Of a stretch of 64,000 nucleotides of DNA, positions 25,228 to 36,405 are shown piece after piece. The position numbers were made by a program, and so were the translations under genes. The notes beneath the pieces are model-generated. The model did no database searches and was not told the origin of the DNA. It saw nothing but the letters and a program-made list of their open reading frames with translations. Source of the DNA: CATOSD01 sp965226695 (lineage in GTDB: Bacteria > Chloroflexota > Dehalococcoidia > Lucifugimonadales > CATOSD01); contig OZ245405.1 of assembly GCA_965226695.1 (NCBI GenBank), positions 1,674,001-1,738,000 on the forward strand, written 5' to 3'. Every line of letters starts with the position of its first letter. Positions within the stretch are counted from its first letter, which is position 1.

Positions 25228-25603
25228 GACTTGTTATAGACCGATGAACCAATGCAGTTCGCAATAATCCCCCTAGACTGCGTTAGTTTGGGCGTCAATG
25301 GCACACTGAAAGGCATAACAGCGCGCCGAATACAAGGACACAACGCCGAAATCCGTAGCTAAACGGAGGTTGTTCGTGGACTCATCCCTATCCCAAGATA
25401 AGACATCGACCCTCAACAGTTACGCGCTTTCGACAAACCGTCAGCGTTCTACAAGCCCTCACACCCCGTAAAAAACGTCACCCTCCCGTCCCACCCGTTC
25501 CCGCTCCTGCCCCATCCATCCCCACACACGTCTCACCTAGTCCCCACATTTGCGCCATTTCTCCCCACGAATTCGCCCTCATTCGGCAATTTCGCCAGCC
25601 CTC
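25228..25603. other. Gap without a recognisable gene
   Basis: 376 nt after the unknown cluster. The second half is pyrimidine-rich on the plus strand with repeated CCCCACA and CCCATCC motifs. Nothing else seen before the cassette promoter. Confidence 0.5.
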
Positions 25604-25657
25604 TTGAACAAGGCGCACATCCGTGCTAATCTCGCCAACGCGAGGGACCGACCCCGC
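25604..25657 (+). promoter_or_regulatory. Promoter and conserved leader of HTH cassette, copy 2
   Basis: TTGAAC (25604-25609), 17 nt, TAATCT (25627-25632), with CCGTGC before the -10. CGAGGGACCGACCCCGC (25641-25657) starts 8 nt after the -10, exactly as in copy 1. The untranslated leader to ATG 25845 is about 200 nt. Confidence 0.65.
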
Positions 25658-25844
25658 GGCCCGGAAGCCCTTCTCCCTGTACAAGGGGAAGCCGCCGGGC
25701 GGCAACGAAGACACGGCCGGTCGACCCCGCTCCGCCCCCCTGTCCTCCTCTGCCACGCGGCGTGACACTTTTGCCGCGATCGCCCGCACTAGCATTACAA
25801 ATTTGCGCGGGACCGCCGACACCCCCAGCTAGGAGGCGCACAGA

Positions 25845-26240
25845 ATGTTGCAGAAACGAACAGATTTCGCCGAGAACCTCACCCAGAGGCAGATTATAGC
25901 CCTGCCGCATCTGCTGAGGCCCGGCCCCATAACCGAACAAGCCCGGAACGCAGGCATCTCCCGCAACACCCTGTACCGCTGGTTTGAAGACGAGAACTTC
26001 CGCGAGTGCCTCGAGCGACTTCGTGAAGAGACCCTGCGATTCTCGCAGTCCGAGTTTCAGGCCATAACCCTGAAGGCCGTCGAGGCCATCAATGACGCCC
26101 TCGACTCCAACGACATCCGCATACGCCTGCAAGCCGCCCGAATCGTTATGCAGGAATCCCGCAATGCACAGTACGACCAGACTATGCAACGCCGCGTCGA
26201 AAACCTCTTCGACGCCTTTCAACTACGCGAGGAGCGATAG
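25845..26240 (+). CDS. Small HTH protein of the duplicated cassette, copy 2
   Basis: 131 residues from ATG 25845 with a TAGGAGG site. It contains TQRQIIALPHLLRPGPIT and the HTH ending RNTLYRWF, then DALDSNDIRIRLQAARIVM. It is paralogous to the gene at 3036, about 60% identical by eye. Its TAG stop overlaps the GTG of the next gene, so the two are coupled. Phage-type small HTH proteins such as phBC6A51 or terminase small subunits are the nearest look-alikes, but no other phage gene is nearby. Confidence 0.78.
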   Translation: MLQKRTDFAENLTQRQIIALPHLLRPGPITEQARNAGISRNTLYRWFEDENFRECLERLREETLRFSQSEFQAITLKAVEAINDALDSNDIRIRLQAARIVMQESRNAQYDQTMQRRVENLFDAFQLREER

Positions 26241-26545
26241 TGGCGCCATCGATAGACAGCATGGTATTCAGCCTGAGGAGAAAGGCAGTCAGGGAGCGCA
26301 CCGAGCTCGCGGCCGAAGACTTCGCGTTCGCATTCTACCTCCAGTGGAAGCGCGTCGCTCGCTCAGAAATCGAAGTCATCGACCTCATGCGCGAACTCTC
26401 GCCGAAGGACACATTCCTGCCCAATCTCAGCAGAGTGCTCTGCTACCTCGAACGCTGCAAACGCACCGGCCAGGCACCCAAGAGTCGCCAAATCACTATA
26501 AGAATATGCCCCTGGACCGCCACCGAGGCTGACGAGTTCTTGTAA
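26240..26545 (+). CDS. Partner protein of HTH cassette copy 2
   Basis: 101 residues from GTG 26240, overlapping the HTH stop by 1 nt. Family not recognised. It is basic and helical: MVFSLRRKAVRERTELAAED, then FYLQWKRVARSEIEVIDLM, and ends in CPWTATEADEFL. Only its first 30 nt survive, mutated, after HTH copy 1, which shows that the pair is the ancestral unit. A role together with the HTH protein is inferred from coupling only. Confidence 0.65.
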   Translation: MAPSIDSMVFSLRRKAVRERTELAAEDFAFAFYLQWKRVARSEIEVIDLMRELSPKDTFLPNLSRVLCYLERCKRTGQAPKSRQITIRICPWTATEADEFL

Positions 26546-26601
26546 CCGAATGTGCCTTACTCGTTGACCAAAGAAAAGTCCAACAAGGAACACCCGGGCT
26601 G

Positions 26602-29907
<3,306 letters not shown>

Positions 29908-29929
29908 TGTTTGGTTGCTTCTCGGACTA

Positions 29930-30325
29930 TCAGGACGCCACCTGACTCGCCTTGTGACGTCGGAGGCCAGGCACACGGTCGAAGTCGCCGTTGAGTGAGT
30001 AGACGGGCAAATCGTACTCCAGCGCCAGCGTAGCGATCATCAGATCGCCCAGCGCGAGCAGCTTACCTTGCTGCCTGAGCTGTTGATTCAGTTTCCCGGT
30101 GCTCACCCAAGTCTCTTGTTTTGCTTCCAGGAACGACAGGGCCGTAAGGTGGCTGGCGAAGAAGTCGAACTCGTCTTCTGAACGAGATCCTTGGAGGATC
30201 TCCGTCAGCACGGGCCCGACCATGACCACTTCGCCAGCGGCCAGAAGCCTATCGAGTTCCCTCCCAGCCTCGGAGTCTGGGTCTCGCTGGAAGTCAATCC
30301 ACACCGACGAGTCGGCGATTACCAA
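29930..30325 (-). CDS. vapC: VapC-type PIN-domain toxin
   Basis: 131 residues. PIN ribonuclease fold with acidic residues at VIADSSVWIDF (Asp4), VLTEILQG (Glu), GDLMIATLALEYDLP (Asp) and SLNGDFDRV (Asp). Type II toxins of this family cleave RNA and are neutralised by a small antitoxin. It starts 1 nt after the vapB stop and ends 22 nt before the carB GTG. The module is thus inserted in the carA-carB interval of the pyrimidine operon. Confidence 0.9.
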   Translation of the reverse strand: MVIADSSVWIDFQRDPDSEAGRELDRLLAAGEVVMVGPVLTEILQGSRSEDEFDFFASHLTALSFLEAKQETWVSTGKLNQQLRQQGKLLALGDLMIATLALEYDLPVYSLNGDFDRVPGLRRHKASQVAS

Positions 30326-30326
30326 T

Positions 30327-30560
30327 CTAGCCGTTCCTCAACTTATCTAAGAACGCCTGCCTGCGCCGGTCCGCCTCTCTCTGCTCCGCACGTGTGTCAT
30401 CAATTTGAACCGTTCCCGCCGAGGCTCTCAATTCGGCAATTTTCTTGCGCCGGATGTACTCCTTCAACGCCGCGTTGACTGCTTTGCTCTTGGTCTTCTC
30501 CCCGGTGGCCTCCACCGCATAGTCAATCAACTCCTTATCTATGTTGAGTGTGGTGCGCAT
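30327..30560 (-). CDS. vapB: VapB-type antitoxin
   Basis: 77 residues with GAGGAG before ATG 30560. MRTTLNIDKELIDYAVEATG followed by KSKAVNAALKEYIRRKK is the ribbon-helix-helix type of the VapB (DUF2191-like) family. A charged C-terminal tail would bind the toxin. Its promoter and a palindromic operator lie in the 3' end of carA. Confidence 0.88.
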   Translation of the reverse strand: MRTTLNIDKELIDYAVEATGEKTKSKAVNAALKEYIRRKKIAELRASAGTVQIDDTRAEQREADRRRQAFLDKLRNG

Positions 30561-30585
30561 AAGTTCTCCTCACCAAAGGTAGTCA

Positions 30586-31815
30586 TCATAATTGTGTATC
30601 ACAATCGCGCACCATGTCAAGGAAGTGGTCGAAGACCTGCTCGTTGTCGAGGGGACCGGGGGAGGCTTCGGAGTGGTACTGGATGCTCATGACGGGCAGG
30701 GAGCGGTGTCTGAGTCCCTCCACGGTGCCGTCGTTCAGGTTGACGTGGCTGACCTCGACTTCGGAGGGCAGGGTGTCGGCGTCCACGGCGAAGCCGTGGT
30801 TCTGGGATGTGATGTAGACGCGGCCCGTGGCGAGGTCGCGGACGGGGTGGTTCGCGCCGCGGTGGCCGAACTTGAGCTTGAACGTGCGACCTCCGAAGGC
30901 GCGGCCCAGGACCTGGTTGCCGAGGCAGATTCCGAGGATGGGCACGCGGCCGAGCAGGCCCGTGGCGGTCTCGACGGCGTAGTCGAGCAGCTCGGGGTTG
31001 CCAGGGCCGGGGGAGAGCAGGACGCCGTCCGGTTGCCGGTCGAGCACGGCCTGGGCGGACGCAGCGGCCGGCATGGCGACGACCTCGCAGCCGCGCGAGC
31101 GCAGCATGCGGAGGATGTTGTACTTCAGGCCGTAGTCGCTTACGAGGATACGAGGGGGAGGTTGGGAGCCGAACGACGGTTGAGGCCGTACAGACATTGA
31201 AGCAGACGCGGTAGCAGGCGGGAACGAGGCGTTAGCGCTGATGATGTGCCGCCCGCCCGACGGCCTGGGCTGCCTCCGCACTGACGCGAGGGGCTCGTCC
31301 CAGACGTAGGGGTGTTCGGTGCTGACGCGCGTGACGAGGTCCAGGTCGGCGTAGGGGGGCATCTCGGCGATGCGCCGCAGAGCCACTTCGGGCGACTCAT
31401 CGACCGTGATGGCGCCCATCATCACGCCGCGGCTGCGGAGGCGGCGGGTTATGGCGCGGGTGTCGACGCCGGCGATACCGGCGATTCCCTGGCCCTGGAG
31501 GTACTCGTCGAGCGTCATGTCGCTGAGCGAGTGGCTCGGCCTGGTGTCGTGGCGGCGTACGACGAACCCGGACACCTGCACGCGGCGGGACTCGACGTCG
31601 CGGGCGTTGATGCCGTAGTTGCCGATGAGGGGGTAGGTGGGCATGACGATCTGTCCGGCGAAGGAGGGGTCGGTGAGCATCTCCTGGTAGCCGGTCATGG
31701 ACGTGCTGAAGACGACCTCGCCGTAGGACGAGGTGCGGGCGCCGAAGGCCTCGCCTCGGTAGCGGGAGCCGTCTTCGAGGACGAGGTAGGCGGGGGTGGT
31801 CATGGGGTTGGTCAC
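30586..31815 (-). CDS. carA: Carbamoyl-phosphate synthase small subunit
   Basis: 409 residues from GTG 31815; ATG 31803, with GAGGTG 9 nt upstream, is an equally good start. It supplies ammonia from glutamine to CarB. Seen: the N-terminal YLVLEDGSRYRGEAFG and STSMTGYQEMLTDPSF, then the class I glutaminase with SPGPGNPELLDY, ILGICLGNQVLG (nucleophile Cys) and IQYHSEASPGP (His/Glu). A low-complexity linker of about 35 residues rich in S, A, P and Q, around residues 190-225, separates the halves and is longer than usual. The vapBC promoter overlaps its last codons. Confidence 0.97.
   Translation of the reverse strand: MTNPMTTPAYLVLEDGSRYRGEAFGARTSSYGEVVFSTSMTGYQEMLTDPSFAGQIVMPTYPLIGNYGINARDVESRRVQVSGFVVRRHDTRPSHSLSDMTLDEYLQGQGIAGIAGVDTRAITRRLRSRGVMMGAITVDESPEVALRRIAEMPPYADLDLVTRVSTEHPYVWDEPLASVRRQPRPSGGRHIISANASFPPATASASMSVRPQPSFGSQPPPRILVSDYGLKYNILRMLRSRGCEVVAMPAAASAQAVLDRQPDGVLLSPGPGNPELLDYAVETATGLLGRVPILGICLGNQVLGRAFGGRTFKLKFGHRGANHPVRDLATGRVYITSQNHGFAVDADTLPSEVEVSHVNLNDGTVEGLRHRSLPVMSIQYHSEASPGPLDNEQVFDHFLDMVRDCDTQL
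30591..30620 (-). promoter_or_regulatory. vapBC promoter and operator inside the carA 3' end
   Basis: Minus-strand TTGACA (30620-30615), 16 nt, TACACA (30598-30593). A perfect palindrome ATTGTG-TAT-CACAAT (30591-30605 on plus) overlaps the -10. It encodes the last residues of CarA and probably binds VapBC for autorepression. Confidence 0.5.
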
Positions 31816-31819
31816 CTCG

Positions 31820-31993
31820 CTACCAAGCTTCTTTCGGGAGAGATAGCCACTGCATCTGGGCTACCACGGCGTCCAACTCCGGAGGATGATCGGCGTACAC
31901 TTCGTTTAGCACGACTGTTACCTCGGCAAGTTCGAATTCTCGAGGGCGCGCCCTGCAACACGGTTGAGCCGCATTCGTTTGGGTCTGAGACAT
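31820..31993 (-). CDS. Possible small protein between toxin 2 and carA
   Basis: 57 residues from ATG 31993. The second half, PREFELAEVTVVLNEVYADH, has a natural composition, and it ends just before the carA start. No good ribosome binding site and no recognised family. It could be a remnant. Low confidence. Confidence 0.25.
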   Translation of the reverse strand: MSQTQTNAAQPCCRARPREFELAEVTVVLNEVYADHPPELDAVVAQMQWLSLPKEAW

Positions 31994-32084
31994 ATCCTGC
32001 GTTGCATCAGGGCCATCGATGGCCCTGACTTGATGACGGCCATGGCCAACGCTCTTAACTCGGATGCATTGCGGCTCGCCACTC

Positions 32085-32471
32085 TCAGTATAGAAATGGC
32101 ACGTCATAGGCACGGATCTTGGCGTCATAGGATACAATCGTGAGGCTGTGTTGGATCGCTTGACATAGCAACATGCGATCAAAGGGGTCACGATGCAGCA
32201 GTGGCAGCGTGGCAAGTTGAATGACATCAGCCTCGTCGATGGACAGTGCGTCTATCTCGTGGCGTTCACGTTGGACAGGCAGGTAAGTCTCTCCCGGGAC
32301 CGGCAGAGACAGCCTGCCCGTCTGCTGCTTGACGATGGTCTCCCACAACGAAACGGAGCTAAGATACACCTGATTGTTGCGGTTTCGTATTGCTCTCAGC
32401 GCCGAGTCTGAGAGTCGATTGTGCTCAGTGATGAGCCACAAGAAGACGTGGGTATCGAGCAGGAGTCTCAT
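32085..32471 (-). CDS. PIN-domain toxin of a second toxin-antitoxin module
   Basis: 128 residues, Sll0205/VapC-like PIN protein. RLLLDTHVFLWLI carries the first Asp, SVSLWETIVKQQTGRL the Glu, and HRDPFDRMLLCQAI and SYDAKIRAYDVP the remaining acidic residues. It overlaps the antitoxin gene by 4 nt (ATGA). It is clearly different from the vapC at 29930, so the pyr operon holds two unrelated PIN modules. Confidence 0.9.
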   Translation of the reverse strand: MRLLLDTHVFLWLITEHNRLSDSALRAIRNRNNQVYLSSVSLWETIVKQQTGRLSLPVPGETYLPVQRERHEIDALSIDEADVIQLATLPLLHRDPFDRMLLCQAIQHSLTIVSYDAKIRAYDVPFLY

Positions 32472-32698
32472 TCGCCCTCAAACGTCCTCCGAACATCCCC
32501 AGGTAGTGGGTCGTTGAAATCGTCGGGCACAGTGAACTCACCAGCGCAAAGGCCAGCCGGCCGGAGCGAGTCCGCCTCAACGTCCTTCAGGAGGATGAGC
32601 AGTTCCTGCCAGTCCGTGTACTTTAGAAGCACCGCCGTCTTATTGCCGGTGGTGTCCACGAGGAATTGGGCTCTATTGAGAATTTCGGTCGAGTTCAT
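32468..32698 (-). CDS. Antitoxin of the second module (Phd/YefM-like)
   Basis: 76 residues. MNSTEILNRAQFLVDTTGNK, then AVLLKYTDWQELLILLKDVE, is the short fold of antitoxins paired with Sll0205-type PIN toxins. It starts 36 nt after the pyrC stop. DNA binding and neutralisation are inferred from the pairing. Confidence 0.8.
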   Translation of the reverse strand: MNSTEILNRAQFLVDTTGNKTAVLLKYTDWQELLILLKDVEADSLRPAGLCAGEFTVPDDFNDPLPGDVRRTFEGE

Positions 32699-32733
32699 AG
32701 CGGTCTCACCATTTCGCGCTACTGAAGAGCCGA

Positions 32734-34098
32734 CTAATTTGTCTGCTCTCTCAAAGAATTATAGCGCACCTGGCCGGCGTAGATGGTGGCGGTTACTTTG
32801 CCTTTGAGGGTTTGGCCGTCGAGGGGGGTGTTTTTGCCTTTGGAGGCGAACTGGGCGGCGTCGACGATCCAGTGGGCGTTGGGGTCGAGGATGACGACGT
32901 CGGCGGCACTGCCCTGGGTGAGCGTGCCGAGGTCGGCGCGGCCCAGGAAGCGGGCCGGGGCGAGAGTCAGCTTCTCGATGAGAAGGGGCAGCGTTATGCG
33001 TCCGTCGTGGACGAGCGACATCAGCGAGCCGAATGCCGTCTCGAGGACGCTCATGCCGAACGCGGCGTCCTCGAACGTGCACATCTTGTCTACGGCGTTG
33101 TGCGGCGCGTGGTCTGTGGCAATGAAGTCGATGGCGCCGCTCGCCAGACCCTCGATCATCGCCTCAACGTCGTCGCGGCCCCGGAGCGGTGGGTTGACCT
33201 TCGCCCGCGTGTCGTACGAGGCGGGCGTCAGCGGGCCGAACGGCCCCTGTGCGCCATCTTGACCGCCGAGGGCTAGCACCGCGTCGTCGCCAAGCGTCAG
33301 GTGGTGGGGCGTGACCTCGCAGGTGACTTCCAGGCCCCTGCTCTTGGCGTCGAGCACCAAGCCTAGCGAGGCCGCCGTGCTTAGGTGGGCGACGTGGTAG
33401 CGTCCGCGGGTCAACTCGGCCAGCTTGAGATCGCGCGCCACCATGATCTCTTCCGCCGCGTTCGGGATGCCCGGGAGGCCGAGCCTGTTGGCTACCCAGC
33501 CTTCGCTCATGGAGCCGCCCTCGAACAGCTCCGGCTGCTCGCAATGGTTGATGATGGGCAGGCCGAAGGCGGCACTATAGCTGAGCGCTTGCCGCATGAG
33601 GTTGGCGTCGGCCAGCGGATTGCCGTCGTCGCTGAAGCCGACCACGCCCGCTTCGGCGAGTTCGCCCATCTGCGCCAGTTCCCGGCCGCGGCTGCCCTTG
33701 GTGATGCAGCCTATGGGGAGCACACGGACCGCGCCCACTTGCTGGGCCTTTCGCAGCACGAACTCGACGACGGCGGCGCTGTCGACGGCCGGGTTGGTGT
33801 TTGGCATGGCGCAGACGGTGGTGAACCCGCCTCGCGCGGCGGCACGCGTGCCGGTAGCTATGGTCTCCTTGTCTTCGTAGCCCGGCTCGCGAAGGTGGCA
33901 GTGGAGGTCGATGTACCCCGGGGCTACGACCAGGCCGCCGGCCTCGATGACGGCGCAGCCTTCCGGCGGGTCGATGCGGGACGCCACCGCCTTTACGAGG
34001 CCGCACTCAAGCAACACGTCGGTGATTGAGTCCATGCCCTGGCCGGGGTCGATGACCCTGCCTCCCCTTATCAGCGTGGGGCGCGATTCGGCGCTCAT
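32734..34098 (-). CDS. pyrC: Dihydroorotase
   Basis: 454 residues, type I multifunctional-like dihydroorotase. It is a zinc amidohydrolase that closes carbamoyl-aspartate to dihydroorotate. Seen: LIRGGRVIDPGQG, PGYIDLHCHLREPG with the HxH metal ligands, FTTVCAMPNTNPAVDS, VTCEVTPHHLTL and FIATDHAPHNAVDK with the catalytic Asp. It overlaps the pyrB stop by 4 nt, so the two are translationally coupled. The second toxin-antitoxin module follows 36 nt downstream. Confidence 0.97.
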   Translation of the reverse strand: MSAESRPTLIRGGRVIDPGQGMDSITDVLLECGLVKAVASRIDPPEGCAVIEAGGLVVAPGYIDLHCHLREPGYEDKETIATGTRAAARGGFTTVCAMPNTNPAVDSAAVVEFVLRKAQQVGAVRVLPIGCITKGSRGRELAQMGELAEAGVVGFSDDGNPLADANLMRQALSYSAAFGLPIINHCEQPELFEGGSMSEGWVANRLGLPGIPNAAEEIMVARDLKLAELTRGRYHVAHLSTAASLGLVLDAKSRGLEVTCEVTPHHLTLGDDAVLALGGQDGAQGPFGPLTPASYDTRAKVNPPLRGRDDVEAMIEGLASGAIDFIATDHAPHNAVDKMCTFEDAAFGMSVLETAFGSLMSLVHDGRITLPLLIEKLTLAPARFLGRADLGTLTQGSAADVVILDPNAHWIVDAAQFASKGKNTPLDGQTLKGKVTATIYAGQVRYNSLREQTN

Positions 34099-35117
34099 GG
34101 CGGCGAGACCTCGTGGTTGGGGGTGGCGGCCGCGTAGAACACGGCCATCCTGACGGCGACTCCGTTGGTGACCTGTTCTTCGATCACCGACCTTGCGCCG
34201 TGGGCCACCTCGGGATCAATCTCGATGCCCTCGTTCATGGGGCCGGGATGCATGACTAGGACGCCGGGTTTGGCGAGCTTCAGCCTGTCCGGCGTGATGG
34301 AATACATGCGGGAGTACTCCCTGAGCGTGGGCAGGTGGCCGCCTTGCTGCCGCTCAAGCTGGAGGCGCAGGGCCATTACCACGTCGGCGCCCTCCAGCGC
34401 CCGCTCGACGCTGGTCTCGACGCGGACGGAGGCGAAGGGATGTCCGGGCCGCGACCGGTAGCCGTCCAGGAAGTCCGGCGGGACAAGAGTGGGCGGCGCG
34501 CACAGCACCACCTCGGCGCCCATCCTGGTCAGGCCCCACAGGTTGGAGCGGGCCACCCTGGAGTACAGCAGGTCGCCAACTATCACCACCCTGGCTCCGC
34601 GTATGTGTCCCAGCCGGCTTTTGATGGTGTACATGTCCAGCAGCGCCTGGGTCGGGTGGGCGTGGGCGCCGTCTCCGCCGTTGATGACGCACGAGTCGAG
34701 GAAGCGGGCCATGAAGTGTGGCGCGCCGGCGTGCGGATGGCGAACGACTATGATGTCGGCGTTCATGGCCTGGATGGTGAGCGCGGTGTTGTACAGCGAC
34801 TCGCCCTTTTCGACGCTGCTGCCGCCGCTCGACACGTTGATCACGTCGGCACTGAGGATCTTTCCGGCCTGCTCGAACGACACGCGGGTGCGGGTGCTGG
34901 CCTCGTAGAACAGGGTGATGATGCTCTTGCCCCTCAGCGTGGGAACCTTCTTGATGTCGCGGCGCAACACCTCGCGCATGACGTCGGTGTTCTGCAGGAC
35001 GGACTCGATCTCGGCCTCGGTAAAGTCGTCGAGGTCGAGCAGGTGTCTGCGCGGGGGGGCGTTCCGCTCCGCGCTCGTCGCGCCGGCGTGACCGGTTGCT
35101 CCGCGAGCGGCAATCAT
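34095..35117 (-). CDS. pyrB: Aspartate carbamoyltransferase catalytic subunit
   Basis: 340 residues. It condenses carbamoyl phosphate with aspartate. The carbamoyl-phosphate signature STRTRVSFEQAG is present, with GSSVEKGESLYNTA, then GDGAHAHPTQALLDMYTI and the C-terminal VMHPGPMNEGIEID for aspartate binding. It overlaps pyrR by 4 nt. The first 25 residues are an Ala/Arg-rich extension. No pyrI regulatory chain is in the window. Confidence 0.97.
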   Translation of the reverse strand: MIAARGATGHAGATSAERNAPPRRHLLDLDDFTEAEIESVLQNTDVMREVLRRDIKKVPTLRGKSIITLFYEASTRTRVSFEQAGKILSADVINVSSGGSSVEKGESLYNTALTIQAMNADIIVVRHPHAGAPHFMARFLDSCVINGGDGAHAHPTQALLDMYTIKSRLGHIRGARVVIVGDLLYSRVARSNLWGLTRMGAEVVLCAPPTLVPPDFLDGYRSRPGHPFASVRVETSVERALEGADVVMALRLQLERQQGGHLPTLREYSRMYSITPDRLKLAKPGVLVMHPGPMNEGIEIDPEVAHGARSVIEEQVTNGVAVRMAVFYAAATPNHEVSPP

Positions 35118-35665
35118 GGGCCGGGCCTCCTGACGATTGCGACCTCTTCGGCGCCGTCGATCTCGTTCACTCTTACGTCCACCGCCTCGTCGCGGGAGGT
35201 GGGCACGTTCTTGCCTACGTAGTCGGCCCGTATCGGCAGCTCGCGATGTCCGCGGTCCACGAGCACCGCAAGCTGGATCTGTTCGGGCCTGCCGAAATCG
35301 TTGATGGCGTCCATAGCGGCGCGGATCGTGCGACCGGTGTACAGCACGTCGTCGACGATGACCACGCGCCAGCCCCGCAGGTCGACGGGAATGTGCGTGT
35401 GGCGGAGCGTCGGACGCGCCCGCCCGGAGAGGTCGTCGCGGTAGAGGCCGATGTCCAGCTCGCCCACGGGCGGGTCGACGCCCTCGAACTCGCTAAAGTA
35501 CGCCGCCAGCCGGCGGGCGAGGGGGACTCCCCGCGTGTGCACGCCTATGAACACGACGTTCGAGCCGCCGCCGTTGCGTTCGAGCACCTCGTGGGCGATG
35601 CGCGCCAGCGCGCGCCTCGTCTGCTCGGACGACAGTATGATTCGTTCTTCGATCGCGTTCGTCAC
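35114..35665 (-). CDS. pyrR: PyrR bifunctional regulator/uracil phosphoribosyltransferase
   Basis: 183 residues. The PRPP-binding signature VVIVDDVLYTGRTIRA is clear, with FIGVHTRGVPLARRLA near residue 40. PyrR binds pyr leader RNA in the presence of UMP and promotes termination, and also has weak uracil phosphoribosyltransferase activity. It is first in the operon, directly behind a leader containing a perfect PyrR-binding loop and a terminator. This supports autogenous control of the whole pyr operon. Confidence 0.97.
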   Translation of the reverse strand: MTNAIEERIILSSEQTRRALARIAHEVLERNGGGSNVVFIGVHTRGVPLARRLAAYFSEFEGVDPPVGELDIGLYRDDLSGRARPTLRHTHIPVDLRGWRVVIVDDVLYTGRTIRAAMDAINDFGRPEQIQLAVLVDRGHRELPIRADYVGKNVPTSRDEAVDVRVNEIDGAEEVAIVRRPGP

Positions 35666-35708
35666 TTAACACTCGCCGCTTCGGCCGGCCCAGCAGGGCC
35701 GAGCTCGC

Positions 35709-35738
35709 AAAAAAACCTCTCGCCTGGCGGCAAGAGGT
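35709..35738 (-). terminator. Attenuator terminator of the pyr leader
   Basis: On the minus strand ACCTCTTGCC (35738-35729), loop, GGCGAGAGGT (35724-35715), then a run of T to 35709. It lies 44 nt upstream of the pyrR start. Confidence 0.88.
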
Positions 35739-35850
35739 CTCGCGCCGTGCCGGTGCGGCAATTGACGGCCTTCGCCCTGAAGGCGCCGCGCCCGAACGCT
35801 ATCGCACGTTTGCCCTTGCCAGCCTCTCCGGACTGCCTTAAAGGGGCCTG
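35739..35850 (-). promoter_or_regulatory. PyrR-binding attenuator RNA (pyr leader)
   Basis: The minus-strand sequence AGTCCGGAGAGGCT at 35834-35821 matches the PyrR binding-loop consensus ARUCCNGNGAGGYU at every position and is followed by GGCAAGGGCA. Downstream RNA up to the terminator can form the competing antiterminator. UMP-bound PyrR should stabilise the binding loop and so favour termination. Confidence 0.9.
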
Positions 35851-35889
35851 GGGGCTCCAAATGTTTTCAGCGCCCCGGTGCCGGCGGTC

Positions 35890-35918
35890 ATTGTAGCGTC
35901 AAAGCGGCGGGGTTTCAA
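35890..35918 (-). promoter_or_regulatory. Promoter of the pyr operon
   Basis: Minus-strand TTGAAA (35918-35913), exactly 17 nt, TACAAT (35895-35890). The start site near 35883 gives a leader of about 220 nt that includes the PyrR element. Confidence 0.75.
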
Positions 35919-35992
35919 GAGTTGGCGCGGAAATGAGCCTGAAAAATTTGGCAGGTACGATGGTTCGGGTGAGGCGTGTGCCCGCGCCGCGC

Positions 35993-36026
35993 CACCCCTG
36001 GGTTCCCGCGTTCGCGGGAATGACGA
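35993..36026 (-). repeat. Dispersed palindromic repeat, copy 2
   Basis: Inverted relative to 10945-10977: on the minus strand it reads CGTCATTCCCGCG, AACG, CGGGAACCCAGGGG. A partial half-copy (ATGACGGGAT on plus) follows near 36044. It lies between the pyr promoter and the truncated RicT gene. Confidence 0.7.
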
Positions 36027-36090
36027 TGGAGAGGGGGCCGGAATGACGGGATAGGGGCTCCGCACCGGGGGAGATGCAGAGCCTGGCCCG

Positions 36091-36300
36091 CTAGCGCTCG
36101 GCCTTCTGTATGACGCGGCCCATCGGCCCGCGCAGGTCCGAGAAGAGCACCTGGTCGGGCCTGATGACCACCGAGCCCTCGCGCGGGCTGTCGTCGGTCT
36201 CAACCAGTACCCGGTCGCCGGTTTCCAGGTGTATGTCGCCCGCGTCGAAATAGCGGACGGGTCCGGACGCCTCCAAACGTACTCCTGCCAGGTTTGGCAT
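36091..36300 (-). CDS. Truncated RicT/PSP1 N-terminal fragment
   Basis: 69 residues from ATG 36300, which has GGAGAA 7 nt upstream. The sequence AGVRLEASGPVRYFDAGDIH and GDRVLVETDD match the N-terminal beta-domain of PSP1/RicT (YaaT), normally 260-300 residues. The conserved C-terminal cysteine-rich part is absent in all frames downstream; a dispersed repeat lies there instead. Position directly after holB fits the conserved holB-ricT order. It is therefore probably a remnant, although an expressed short protein cannot be excluded. Confidence 0.6.
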   Translation of the reverse strand: MPNLAGVRLEASGPVRYFDAGDIHLETGDRVLVETDDSPREGSVVIRPDQVLFSDLRGPMGRVIQKAER

Positions 36301-36405
36301 TTTGCTATTCTCCTTGCCGAATCTTCCGCCACTTTGTCGCCCCAAGACTGCGGGCGGTGACATTGGGTTTGTGATGCCCGCAACCAGCAACGGGGGCGTT
36401 CCGGC

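Noticed and set aside
29908..29976. Longer carB start at 29976
   Set aside because: It would overlap the end of vapC in another frame and the extra 23 residues are not CarB-like; GTG 29907 starts exactly where the family begins.
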